64,000 bases of DNA from Achromobacter sp. MYb9 (GTDB lineage Bacteria > Pseudomonadota > Gammaproteobacteria > Burkholderiales > Burkholderiaceae_B), in the NCBI RefSeq assembly GCF_002975275.1, contig NZ_PCOQ01000001.1:124001-188000 (forward strand), given 5' to 3'. The notes beneath the pieces were generated by a model. It had not been told where the DNA came from. It ran no database searches and saw nothing but the letters and a program-made list of their open reading frames with translations. Shown here piece by piece: positions 49,162-57,541 of this stretch (within the stretch, counting starts at the first letter, position 1; every line of letters begins with the position of its first letter). The translations under genes were made by a program, and so were the position numbers.

Positions 49162-49743
49162 ATGAACAAACCCTCCAAATTCGCTCTGGCGCTCGCCTTC
49201 GCCGCCGTCACGGCCTCTGGTGTAGCTTCCGCGCAAACCGTGGACAACTGGCGCAACCCGTTCGGTAACGTTTGGAAAAACGGTACGAACGAACTGTGCT
49301 GGCGCGATGCTTTCTGGACCCCTGCCACCGGTATCCCCGGTTGCGACGGTGTCCCGGTTGCACAACAGAAGGCGAAGCCGGCCCCGATGGCGGCAAAGGT
49401 CGTGTTCAATGCTGACACGTTCTTCGACTTCGACAAGTCGACCCTGAAGCCCGAAGGCCGTCAGCTGCTGGATCAAGTCGCCCAGCAAGCTCGCGGTATC
49501 GAGCTGGAAACCATCATTGCTGTTGGCCACACCGACTCCATCGGTACTGACGCCTACAACCAGAAGCTGTCCGAGCGCCGCGCCGCTTCGGTCAAGACCT
49601 ACCTGGTCAGCAAGGGTATCGACCCCAACCGTATCTATACGGAAGGCAAGGGCGAGTCGAACCCCATCGCTTCCAACAAGACGAAAGAGGGCCGTGCCCA
49701 AAACCGTCGCGTTGAAATCGAAATCGTGGGTAGCCGCAAGTAA
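49162..49743 (+). CDS. ompA: OmpA-family outer membrane protein
   Basis: The 193-residue protein has a signal peptide cleaved after SGVASA (residue 24) and a C-terminal OmpA peptidoglycan-binding domain ([46 protein letters not shown]). There is no eight-strand barrel; the N-terminal part is a short Trp/Asn-rich segment, as in the abundant OmpA-like protein of Bordetella. A strong promoter, ribosome site and terminator suggest high expression. It links the outer membrane to peptidoglycan. Confidence 0.93.
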   Translation: MNKPSKFALALAFAAVTASGVASAQTVDNWRNPFGNVWKNGTNELCWRDAFWTPATGIPGCDGVPVAQQKAKPAPMAAKVVFNADTFFDFDKSTLKPEGRQLLDQVAQQARGIELETIIAVGHTDSIGTDAYNQKLSERRAASVKTYLVSKGIDPNRIYTEGKGESNPIASNKTKEGRAQNRRVEIEIVGSRK

Positions 49744-49763
49744 TTGCCGGACTAGCTACAATA

Positions 49764-49793
49764 AAGGGCCTCGCATAGCGAGGCCCTTTTTTT
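49764..49793 (+). terminator. terminator of ompA
   Basis: The 9-bp stem GGGCCTCGC / GCGAGGCCC with loop ATA is followed by seven T. Confidence 0.95.
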
Positions 49794-49891
49794 CGTCCGT
49801 CTTGCACCAACGTGGTGCAATGGCGTGTTTCCTTCCCGCCTTCGCGCGACGGACCCCTCTATATATAGCGTCGCTTTTCGCTGGACCGCCC

Positions 49892-50620
49892 ATGACCACG
49901 CAAATTCACGACTCCGCCCGCCCCGCCGTCAATGCCGACCAGGCCGAACTGGACAAGTTCAGCGCCCTGGCCAGCCGCTGGTGGGACCCCGAAAGCGAGT
50001 TCAAGCCCCTGCACGCCATCAATCCGCTGCGGTTGGAATGGATTCAGGAGTGCGCCGGCAGCCTGGCCGGCAAAAAAGTGCTGGATGTGGGTTGCGGCGG
50101 CGGCATTCTGTCGGAATCGATGGCCCGGGGTGGCGCGGACGTCACCGGCATCGACCTGGCCGACAAGTCGCTGAAGGTTGCCCGACTGCATGGCCTGGAG
50201 TCCGGCGTGAAGGTCGAATACCGTAAAGTGCCGGTGGAAGAACTGGCGGCGGAACAGCCCGGGCAGTACGACGTGGTTACCTGCATGGAGATGCTGGAAC
50301 ACGTGCCGGACCCGGCATCCATCGTGCGTGCCTGCTCGACGCTCGTCAAACCGGGCGGCTGGGTGTTCTTTTCGACACTGAACCGCAACGCCAAGGCGTT
50401 CCTGTTCGCCATCGTCGGCGCCGAGTACGTCTTGCGCCTGCTGCCGCGCGGCACCCATAGCTATGACCAGTTCATCAAACCCAGCGAACTATCGGCGGCG
50501 GCCCGCGCCGCCAGCCTGGAGCCGGTCAGCATGCGCGGCATGGAATACAACCCGATCACCCAGATCTACACGCTGTCGGCCGACACCTCGGTCAACTACC
50601 TGATGGCTACCCGTAAATGA
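49892..50620 (+). CDS. ubiG: ubiquinone biosynthesis O-methyltransferase
   Basis: The 242-residue SAM-dependent enzyme has motif I in [16 protein letters not shown] and the UbiG stretches [20 protein letters not shown] and [11 protein letters not shown]. It performs both O-methylations in ubiquinone synthesis. The ATG at 49892 gives the usual N-terminus. It is followed by gph with an ATGA overlap, a common betaproteobacterial pair next to ompA. Confidence 0.96.
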   Translation: MTTQIHDSARPAVNADQAELDKFSALASRWWDPESEFKPLHAINPLRLEWIQECAGSLAGKKVLDVGCGGGILSESMARGGADVTGIDLADKSLKVARLHGLESGVKVEYRKVPVEELAAEQPGQYDVVTCMEMLEHVPDPASIVRACSTLVKPGGWVFFSTLNRNAKAFLFAIVGAEYVLRLLPRGTHSYDQFIKPSELSAAARAASLEPVSMRGMEYNPITQIYTLSADTSVNYLMATRK

Positions 50621-51291
50621 GCGCCCTGATCCTGTTCGACTTCGATGGCACCCTGGCCGATACCGCCCCCGACCTGGCCGCCGCCGCCAACCGGCAGCGC
50701 ACCCGCCGTGGGCTGGAACCCCTGCCCTACGAAGCCCTGCGCCCCGTCGCGTCGCAAGGCGCTCGCGGCCTGTTGCGCGTGGCGCTGGACCTGAAAGCTG
50801 GCGATCCGGACTACGAGCCGACGCGTTTGCAGTTTCTGGAAGACTACGCGGCCAGCTCGACCGTGCACAGCAAGCTGTTCCCCGGCATCGAAGCGCTGCT
50901 GGCCGACATCCGCCGCCGCGGCCTGTCGTGGGGCATCGTCACCAACAAGGTGACCTACCTGACCCTGCCGATCGTCGAATTCCTGGACCTGACGCGCGAC
51001 AGCGCGGTGCTGGTCTGCGGCGACACGACGGCCCACGCCAAACCGCACCCGCTGCCGCTGCAACACGCCGCGCGCGAAGCGGGCTTCGCCGTTGACCGCT
51101 GCGTCTATGTCGGTGACGACCTGCGCGACATCCAGGCCGCGCACGCGGCGGGCATGCCCGCCGTGGCAGCCGCGTACGGCTATGTGGGCGAAGAAGACAA
51201 CATCAGCACCTGGGAAGCCGAGACCTGCGCCAATACCCCGGCGGAACTCTGGTCCGCGATTCAACCGCTGTTGCCCAGCGACCTGCGCTGA
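50617..51291 (+). CDS. gph: phosphoglycolate phosphatase (HAD family)
   Basis: The 224-residue HAD hydrolase has [19 protein letters not shown] (motif I, nucleophile Asp), VTNK and a C-terminal [18 protein letters not shown]. It removes 2-phosphoglycolate, formed in DNA repair or metabolism. Related enzymes act on other small phosphates (including MurNAc-6-phosphate in MupP), so specificity is not certain. It overlaps ubiG by four bases. Confidence 0.88.
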   Translation: MSALILFDFDGTLADTAPDLAAAANRQRTRRGLEPLPYEALRPVASQGARGLLRVALDLKAGDPDYEPTRLQFLEDYAASSTVHSKLFPGIEALLADIRRRGLSWGIVTNKVTYLTLPIVEFLDLTRDSAVLVCGDTTAHAKPHPLPLQHAAREAGFAVDRCVYVGDDLRDIQAAHAAGMPAVAAAYGYVGEEDNISTWEAETCANTPAELWSAIQPLLPSDLR

Positions 51292-51677
51292 CACGACGCA
51301 TGCTGCTGCCCTGCTGCCTGCAGCGGTACGTCCGGCGGGGCCGGGTCGGCTTCGGCCGCCTGCCCCGCCACGGGTTTCCTACGGTTGTTCGCGCGTATTA
51401 GTTGATCTGGTCGAATAATTTATCCGAAACCGGGCCCTTTATCCGGATTCCAAAGTCCCTTAAAGTGTCACTCATGCAAGGCATTCGGGTGCCTCCCGAT
51501 TGCCATTCCGGCTGACGCCGGGGTTGCAGCCGATCCCATTCGCAACCACCGCCCTACGCGCCGACGGCTTTCTGCCGCCGCGCAGCGCCCGGCTCCATGC
51601 CGCCGCGCCCCTTAGACCTTTCAGTACGCCGATAACGCCCTGCCCCGCGCGCCGCCTGACGGCATCGCGCCAGAGGA
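51292..51677. other. 386-base gap between gph and the MFS gene
   Basis: No gene is supported. The first part is GC-rich. An AT-rich stretch (51400-51470) has two TTTATCCG copies in direct orientation (around 51420 and 51438) that might be regulator sites for the MFS gene. I see no clear terminator or promoter. Confidence 0.4.
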
Positions 51678-52859
51678 ATGCCTATGCTTTTGCCTATCCT
51701 GTTACTTTCCGCCGCCGGTTTCACGATCCTGACCACCGAATTCCTGATCGTCGGCCTGCTGCCCGGGCTGGCCCGCGACCTGGGCGTCACGGTGTCGCAA
51801 GCCGGTTTGCTGGTGTCGCTGTTCGCCTTCACGGTGGCGGCCACCGGCCCCCTGCTGACCGCGCTGATGGCCAACGTCGAACGCAAGCGCCTGTTCATCG
51901 GCGTGCTGCTGCTGTTCGGCGTGTCCAACGCCGTGGCGGCGATGGCCCCGAACATCTGGGTCATGGCCGTGGCGCGCTTCGTGCCCGCCCTGGCCCTGCC
52001 TGTATTCTGGTCATTGGCCAGCGCCACCGCCGTGGAATTGGTCGGACCGGCGCGCGCCGGCCGCGCGATCTCGATGGTGGCTTTCGGTATCGTGGCGGCC
52101 ACCGTGTTTGGCATCCCGATTGGCGTGCTGATCTCGGATGCGTTTGGCTGGCGTGCGGCCTTCTGGGTGTTGTCGGGCGTCGCTTTCGCCAAGGCGCTGC
52201 TCCTGCTGCTGGCATTCCCCAGCACCCGCATCCGCGCCGACAGCGTCAAACTGGTCACGCAGTTGCGCATTCTGCGCAACCCGATCGTGCTGGGCCACGT
52301 GGTGCTGTCGCTGCTGGTGTTCACCGGAATGTTCACCGCCTACACCTACCTGGCCGACATGCTGGAGCGGCTGGCCGGATTCAATGGGCAGATCGTCGGC
52401 TGGACCATGATGGCCTTCGGCGGCGTGGGCCTGATCGGCAACACGCTGGGCGGCCGCATGGTGGACCGCAGCCCGCTGGGCGCGACCGCGCTGTTCTCAT
52501 CGATGATGGCGGCAGGACTGGCATTCGTGGCGCCCGTGATGCAATCGCACGGCCTGTTGGCCGTGGCGCTGGGCGTCTGGGGCATTGCGCAGGCCGCGCT
52601 GTTCATCGTGTGCCATGTGCGCCTGATGAAGGCTGCCCCCGAAGCGCCGGCCTTCGCGGCCTCGCTGAACATCTCGGGCGCCAACATCGGCATCGGGCTG
52701 GGTGCCGTGGTCGGCGGCCATGTCATCGACCACTACGGCCTGGCGTCGCTGGGCTGGGCGGCATCGGTCATCGTGGCGGTTTCCGTTGCCCTGGCCTTCG
52801 CGCTGATGGCTGCGTCGCGCCCGCGGCAGGCGAAAGCCGCGTGCGCCAACGCTGCCTGA
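51678..52859 (+). CDS. MFS transporter (DHA1/AraJ-type)
   Basis: The 393-residue protein has twelve predicted membrane helices and the DHA1 pattern, with TTEFLIVGLLPGLARDLGV in helix 1 and the loop-like GGRMVDRSPLGATALF between halves. Such proteins export sugars, purines or drugs; the substrate cannot be predicted. Two ATGs lie six bases apart (51678 and 51684); AGAGGA is better spaced for the second, so the true protein may lack two residues. Confidence 0.87.
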   Translation: MPMLLPILLLSAAGFTILTTEFLIVGLLPGLARDLGVTVSQAGLLVSLFAFTVAATGPLLTALMANVERKRLFIGVLLLFGVSNAVAAMAPNIWVMAVARFVPALALPVFWSLASATAVELVGPARAGRAISMVAFGIVAATVFGIPIGVLISDAFGWRAAFWVLSGVAFAKALLLLLAFPSTRIRADSVKLVTQLRILRNPIVLGHVVLSLLVFTGMFTAYTYLADMLERLAGFNGQIVGWTMMAFGGVGLIGNTLGGRMVDRSPLGATALFSSMMAAGLAFVAPVMQSHGLLAVALGVWGIAQAALFIVCHVRLMKAAPEAPAFAASLNISGANIGIGLGAVVGGHVIDHYGLASLGWAASVIVAVSVALAFALMAASRPRQAKAACANAA

Positions 52860-52934
52860 GCCAGCACGTGTGTCCCCCGCGCCACGCCTCTGCGGGCGGG
52901 CGCGGAGAACGCAGCAGGCTATTGCGTTTACCAG

Positions 52935-52940
52935 TACAAT
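52935..52940 (+). promoter_or_regulatory. -10 element of ssrA
   Basis: TACAAT lies 10 bases before the mature 5' end of the tmRNA. No good -35 is visible at 17 bases upstream. Confidence 0.45.
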
Positions 52941-52950
52941 AGAAGTTCTT

Positions 52951-53340
52951 GGGGCCGATCCGGATTCGACGTGGGTCGCGAAACAACTCAGGGCATGCCG
53001 AGCACCAGTTCGCTCGTTAAACCACTGGAAACACTACAAACGCCAACGACGAGCGTTTCGCTCTCGCCGCTTAAGCGGTGAGCCGCTGCACTGATCTGTC
53101 CTTGGGTCAGGTGGAGGAAGGCAACTTCCTAGGGGGGTAACCCTCGAACCACAGCAGCGACATTCACAAGGAATCGGTCTGCGCTGGGGTCACACGGCTC
53201 AGATTTAAATTACGTGAATCGCTTTGGTCCGGCCTGTCGGTTGGCTAAGTCCAGAGTTAAAACTAAATAAATCGACTACGCATGTAGAACTGATTGCAGA
53301 GGGCTTGCGGACGGGGGTTCAATTCCCCCCGGCTCCACCA
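52951..53340 (+). ncRNA. ssrA: transfer-messenger RNA (tmRNA)
   Basis: The 390-nucleotide RNA starts GGGGCCGATCCGGATTCGAC and ends with GGGGGTTCAATTCCCCCCGG then CTCCACCA, the tRNA-like acceptor and T arm with encoded CCA. The tag reading frame at 53042-53074 spells ANDERFALAA followed by TAA, the tag of Bordetella and relatives. tmRNA rescues stalled ribosomes with SmpB. Single-piece architecture is clear from the continuous pairing of the two ends. Confidence 0.98.
53042..53074 (+). CDS. tmRNA proteolysis tag reading frame
   Basis: The eleven codons encode ANDERFALAA plus stop and lie at the usual place within ssrA. The tag sends stalled products to ClpXP and other proteases. Confidence 0.95.
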   Translation, partial: ANDERFALAA

Positions 53341-53365
53341 AACACTCCAGTGCTATCAAGCACTT

Positions 53366-53400
53366 AAAAAAGGCCAACCCTTAAAGTTGGCCTTTTTTTT
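53366..53400 (+). terminator. terminator of ssrA
   Basis: GGCCAAC / GTTGGCC with a 7-base loop, preceded by a run of A and followed by eight T. Confidence 0.95.
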
Positions 53401-53444
53401 GCGTGTTTGGGTTCGGCGTCCCCGACCGGCAGACCCCGCGCCCC

Positions 53445-53789
53445 TTAGGGAAGCCTTGAGACGATAAATGCAACTTCGTTTTGATGGTTTGGATATCGGC
53501 CGTTCACGTGGGCGGCGAAATCCTGTCTGGTGATCCGGTGGTGATAAGCATCATGCAACCACACCAGGAACTGGTCTTCCTCGGCTTTCGTATCGATGGG
53601 GATGCGCTTGTAGTTTGGCTCCGCCTTGATCCGGTCCACCAAGTTGTTGAGCCACGCATTGAAGGGCTGGTCATCCACCGCTGCCGCAACGCGAGGGTCG
53701 GTATTTGTCGCGCAGCCCTGTATCGCGGGCATGGCCAGAACGCACGCTAGCACGACAGCGCGACCGAAATTTCTCGCTCTCATTTTCAT
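53445..53789 (-). CDS. small putative lipoprotein
   Basis: The 114-residue protein has a type II signal peptide with a lipobox-like IQGC (Cys about residue 26). The mature part, rich in charged residues and aromatic pairs (FLVWLHDAYHHRITRQDF), has no domain I know. The ATG at 53789 follows GGAGAAGTGAGC, and signal peptide plus good start argue that it is real. It is convergent with ssrA and divergent from the polysaccharide operon, so it might be an accessory part of that system or unrelated. Confidence 0.7.
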   Translation of the reverse strand: MKMRARNFGRAVVLACVLAMPAIQGCATNTDPRVAAAVDDQPFNAWLNNLVDRIKAEPNYKRIPIDTKAEEDQFLVWLHDAYHHRITRQDFAAHVNGRYPNHQNEVAFIVSRLP

Positions 53790-54117
53790 GCTCACTTCTC
53801 CTTCTCTGTCCGAACAGGAGCAATGAAGATACTTCGATAAGGGCGTGCGCAGCAAAAGGCCGGCATGCCGAATCCCGTTGGCTTCTGGTGCCCGGGTTTT
53901 TCTGAAACGCTTATCGAGAAAGCCCAAACAGGGCGAACCTCAGAAAGAAAAGTGCTACCGCCTGCTCGTGCCGTGGCGCGGGGACAACGGCCCGAACTTT
54001 TACCGAGTATGTCCCCAGCATTGGTTCGAGTCGAAATAATCCGTCACATATTACCAATACTTTCAATACATAATAAACGCAAGGAAATGCCACCACGTCT
54101 GTGAGGTCATTCTTGCG
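53790..54117. promoter_or_regulatory. region upstream of the exopolysaccharide operon
   Basis: No gene is supported in these 328 bases. The part at 54035-54085 is markedly AT-rich (ATATTACCAATACTTTCAAT, then ACATAATAAACG) and is the likely promoter region for wecB; I cannot assign -35 and -10 with confidence. There is no strong ribosome site directly before the wecB ATG. Confidence 0.45.
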
Positions 54118-55278
54118 ATGAAAGTCCTGTCCATATTCGGCACGCGTCCCGAAGCCATCAAGATGGCGCCACTTGTGACCGCGCTGCAGCAGGAGCGACG
54201 GATTCAAAGCGTGGTTTGCGTGACGGGCCAGCACCGGGAGATGCTGGATCAGGTCTTGGCGCTGTTCGACCTGCGCGCCCAGCACGACCTGGACATCATG
54301 ATCCCCAACCAGACCCTGAACGGACTATATGCGCGGTTGATCAGCCGGGTGGACAGCGTGCTGGAGGCCGAGCAACCCGATTGCGTCCTGGTGCATGGCG
54401 ACACCAGCACCGCCTCTGCCTGCGCCTTGGCGTCGTTCCACCGCCGTGTCCGTATTGGCCATGTCGAGGCCGGATTGCGCACGGGCAATCTGGCGATGCC
54501 CTTTCCCGAAGAAATGAATCGCCGCGTCGTCGATGCGGTCGGCGACTGGCTGTTCGCCCCCACGGCCGAGTCGCGCGGCAATCTGCTGCGCGAGAACCTG
54601 GCGGGCCACATTACCGTCACGGGCAACACGGTGATCGACGCGCTGGCGATGACGTGCGAAAAACTGGATCCGCAAGGTCCGCTGGCCCGCCAATTGGAGT
54701 CCCGCTACGACTGGCTGGATCCGTCCCGCCGGCTGCTGCTGGCGACCGGCCATCGGCGCGAGAGCTTTGGGGACGGTTTCAAGAATATCTGCGCGGCGCT
54801 GGCCGAACTGGCCCGACGCGACGACCTGCAGATCGTCTATCCCGTGCACCTGAACCCGCAAGTCCGCAATGTGGTGATGACGGAATTGGCTGGCCTGCCG
54901 CATGTGCACCTGATCGATCCGCTGGATTACCTGGACTTCGTCTGGTTCATGCAGCGGTCGTATCTGATCCTGACCGATTCCGGCGGAGTTCAGGAAGAAG
55001 CCCCTTACCTGGGCAAACCGGTGCTGGTGATGCGCGACGTGACCGAGCGCCCCGAGGCGGTGCAGGCGGGAACGGTGGCGCTGGTGGGCACCGACACACG
55101 GCGCATCGTGACCGAAGTGACCCGCCTGCTGGATGACCCTGGCCTGCATGCGTCTTTCTCGCGGCGCATCAACCCCTATGGAGACAGTCAAGCCAGCCAA
55201 CGCATCGTGGACGCCTTGTGCGGACGCGCCGTATCGGAATTCGACCCCTACGGAACTGCGTCCGCTGCTGGCGCCTGA
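54118..55278 (+). CDS. wecB: UDP-N-acetylglucosamine 2-epimerase (non-hydrolysing)
   Basis: The 386-residue enzyme begins MKVLSIFGTRPEAIKMAPLV and keeps VHGDTSTASACALA, GHVEAGLRTG, FPEEMNR and GHRRESFG, which hold the catalytic acids and His of WecB/MnaA. It converts UDP-GlcNAc to UDP-ManNAc in the cytoplasm. No wecC (dehydrogenase) follows, so ManNAc itself rather than ManNAcA is the probable building block. It leads the exopolysaccharide operon, 34 bases before the next gene. The E. coli NfrB pathway also depends on WecB. Confidence 0.94.
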   Translation: MKVLSIFGTRPEAIKMAPLVTALQQERRIQSVVCVTGQHREMLDQVLALFDLRAQHDLDIMIPNQTLNGLYARLISRVDSVLEAEQPDCVLVHGDTSTASACALASFHRRVRIGHVEAGLRTGNLAMPFPEEMNRRVVDAVGDWLFAPTAESRGNLLRENLAGHITVTGNTVIDALAMTCEKLDPQGPLARQLESRYDWLDPSRRLLLATGHRRESFGDGFKNICAALAELARRDDLQIVYPVHLNPQVRNVVMTELAGLPHVHLIDPLDYLDFVWFMQRSYLILTDSGGVQEEAPYLGKPVLVMRDVTERPEAVQAGTVALVGTDTRRIVTEVTRLLDDPGLHASFSRRINPYGDSQASQRIVDALCGRAVSEFDPYGTASAAGA

Positions 55279-55312
55279 CGCCCTTGCGACGTATTCCCAG
55301 CCCGGAGCCCCC

Positions 55313-57529
55313 ATGCCTTCCCCTAGCCTGATCACCCCCGCTATCCGAACGCTTTGCCGCGCCTTGATGGCCGCCGGCATGCTGTTTCCCGTGGCCGCGA
55401 CGGCCAGCCCCGCCGGCGACGCTTTGCGGCGCCTGCAAAGCGATGACTGGGTCACGCGGAGCACCACGCTGCAAGACCTGGGCATTACCGAGCCGGTCGT
55501 CCTGAGCAACAGCGACGCGCGTCATGACTTCTATCTTCCCGTGCCGCGCGGCGTGCCCATTTCCGATGCAACCCTGAACTTCGACGCGAGGTACACCAAG
55601 GGCGAGCCGGGGCGCACGAGCATGGTGCTATGGGTGGACGGTGAGCCGCAAACCGCACAGCGGATCGCCGACGGCGACGGGTCCCTGACGCGCAAGCTGG
55701 CCGTGGAACAGCGCAGCCGCCAGACCGGTTTCCTGCGGCTCGGCATCGATTGGCAATCGGAAATCGCACTGCGCAATTGCGAGAGCAATCGCGCGACGGC
55801 CAATGCGCTGACGATCTCGCCACAGACCGACCTGAGCTACCGCTACGACGCGTCCGCCATCAGCAATCTTGATGACGCTTGGCGCACCTTGCCCGGCAAA
55901 CCGGTATTGATGGTGCCCGGGGCCAAGGTAGACCCGCAGACGTTCGACAGCGCCTGGCGCATGGGCGTGGCGATGGAGCGCGCGGGCAAGCGCGTGGCGG
56001 TCAAGGCATTCCCGTCGGTGGGCGACGAGGTCGACACGCGGGGCCTGCAGGCGCCCGCCGGCCTGGGGCAGATCCCGGCGTTCGCCGCCGTGACGGACAA
56101 GGCGAAGCACAAGCTGGCCAGCCCCGCCGAAATTGGCGCCTTGCTCGTCCTGGGCGCCCCCGCCGTGAGCGGCGATGTGGTCATCGTCGATGCCTCGCTG
56201 CGCGCTCGCTACAACGCCGCGCTGGATGCGCTGCAAACGCAACTGGCCTCGGACGCCGACGCCGCCGACGCCTTCAAGGCGTGGCGCCAGCAGCGCATGC
56301 CGCTGGCCGGCGCGGACCTGCCCGCGAAGGATATCCGGCTGCTGTCGTTGGGGCGCCAAGCCGTGATCGCCGTGGCGGCCGATGCCGGTGCTCAAGGCGC
56401 AGGCGCTTTCGACGCGGCCTGGCGGCGCATCCTGGTGACGCGCCAGGTCAATGTGAAAACCGCCACGCCGCCCCAGACCTTCGCGGACGGCGGCCTGCGC
56501 CTGACGACCCTAGGCGGTTCAGCGGACAGTTTCGACGTGGTCGCGCGTGGCGACTGGAACGCAACCTTCCCGCTGGCGTCCGTATCCGCGGATGGCCGGA
56601 TGCCGGACGAACTGGTCCTGGATCTGGCTGCGGCGCCCGGGGCGTCCACGACACGTCCCGTGGCCTCGGTCTTCTGGAACGGCATTCTGCTGGCCGCCAA
56701 ACAGATGGACGCCGACGGCAGGCCCGAGCGCCTGATCGCTCGCGTTCCCGGCTATGCGCTGGGCGTCACCAATGCCGTGCGCGTCACGTTCCAGCGCCAG
56801 CCGGTATCGGTGGACTGCAACGAAATCCCCCAGGGCTATCCCGTGAACGTGCTGCCGACGAGCTACGTAAAACCGGGCAAGGCGCAGCCTGACGGCACCT
56901 TCGTGGGACTGCTGCCGCTGCTGGCCGGCAGCCCGCAACTGATCATCCCGGACGCCTACCTGGCCGATGCGCCCGACAACCTCAAGCGCGTGATCGGTAT
57001 CGCCTCCGCCAGCGGCGTGTCGGCGACGCGCGCCGAGCTGACGGTGACGCCCGCAGGCCAGGCCGTCAAGCCGGCACGGCCGTTCCTGGCGATGGAAGTC
57101 GCGGTGGAAGGAGCCAAGCCCATGGTCCAGGTGACCGACCGCAAGCAATTGAAGGTGGATGGCAAGGACGCGCCCTGGCTGGACATTTCCGGCCTGGACC
57201 ACATCAGCACCGCGGAGGTCGTCAGCGGCGGCGGCCAGGACGGCTTGCTGTGGCACACCCTGGGCGAGCGGCCGGGCATGCTGGATGCGCCCTTCGTGCT
57301 GAACCGCGGCAACGTCGTCATCATCGGCGCAACGGGACCGGTGGCCTGGATCGATAGCGGCAACCCCGACGCCAGCCACCCGCCGGGCGCAGGCGAAAGC
57401 GCCTTCTTCGAATGGCGCCGCTATATCTCGTGGAGCGTGCCCGCCATCAGCATCAGCATGCTGATACTGATCTTGATCCTGATCGTTGCCCTGCGCGTGA
57501 GCCGCAGGAAGCACAAGGAAAACAAGTAA
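55313..57529 (+). CDS. BcsB-like periplasmic subunit of a polysaccharide synthase
   Basis: The 738-residue protein has a signal peptide (to about residue 31), a large periplasmic part and one C-terminal membrane helix (ISMLILILILIVALRVSRRK), the plan of BcsB. The blocks FYLPVPRGVPISDATLNFDA and LRNCESNRATANALTISPQT resemble the BcsB repeats; a second copy of the pattern lies around DAYLADAP to VDCNEIPQ. BcsB escorts the nascent chain from the BcsA synthase. Here the partner would be the NfrB-like enzyme, 12 bases downstream. Similarity was judged by eye and is moderate; the ATG at 55313 follows CCCGGAGC. Confidence 0.68.
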   Translation: MPSPSLITPAIRTLCRALMAAGMLFPVAATASPAGDALRRLQSDDWVTRSTTLQDLGITEPVVLSNSDARHDFYLPVPRGVPISDATLNFDARYTKGEPGRTSMVLWVDGEPQTAQRIADGDGSLTRKLAVEQRSRQTGFLRLGIDWQSEIALRNCESNRATANALTISPQTDLSYRYDASAISNLDDAWRTLPGKPVLMVPGAKVDPQTFDSAWRMGVAMERAGKRVAVKAFPSVGDEVDTRGLQAPAGLGQIPAFAAVTDKAKHKLASPAEIGALLVLGAPAVSGDVVIVDASLRARYNAALDALQTQLASDADAADAFKAWRQQRMPLAGADLPAKDIRLLSLGRQAVIAVAADAGAQGAGAFDAAWRRILVTRQVNVKTATPPQTFADGGLRLTTLGGSADSFDVVARGDWNATFPLASVSADGRMPDELVLDLAAAPGASTTRPVASVFWNGILLAAKQMDADGRPERLIARVPGYALGVTNAVRVTFQRQPVSVDCNEIPQGYPVNVLPTSYVKPGKAQPDGTFVGLLPLLAGSPQLIIPDAYLADAPDNLKRVIGIASASGVSATRAELTVTPAGQAVKPARPFLAMEVAVEGAKPMVQVTDRKQLKVDGKDAPWLDISGLDHISTAEVVSGGGQDGLLWHTLGERPGMLDAPFVLNRGNVVIIGATGPVAWIDSGNPDASHPPGAGESAFFEWRRYISWSVPAISISMLILILILIVALRVSRRKHKENK

Positions 57530-57541
57530 CCCGGAAGCGCC

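Noticed and set aside
53845-54104. short plus-strand frames before wecB
   Set aside because: No ribosome site, no hydrophobic or domain pattern, overlapping frames of similar quality.
52951-54117. ssrA 3' end as a genomic-island attachment site
   Set aside because: No integrase gene, no repeat of the tmRNA 3' end downstream in the window, and uniform composition apart from a short AT-rich promoter region.
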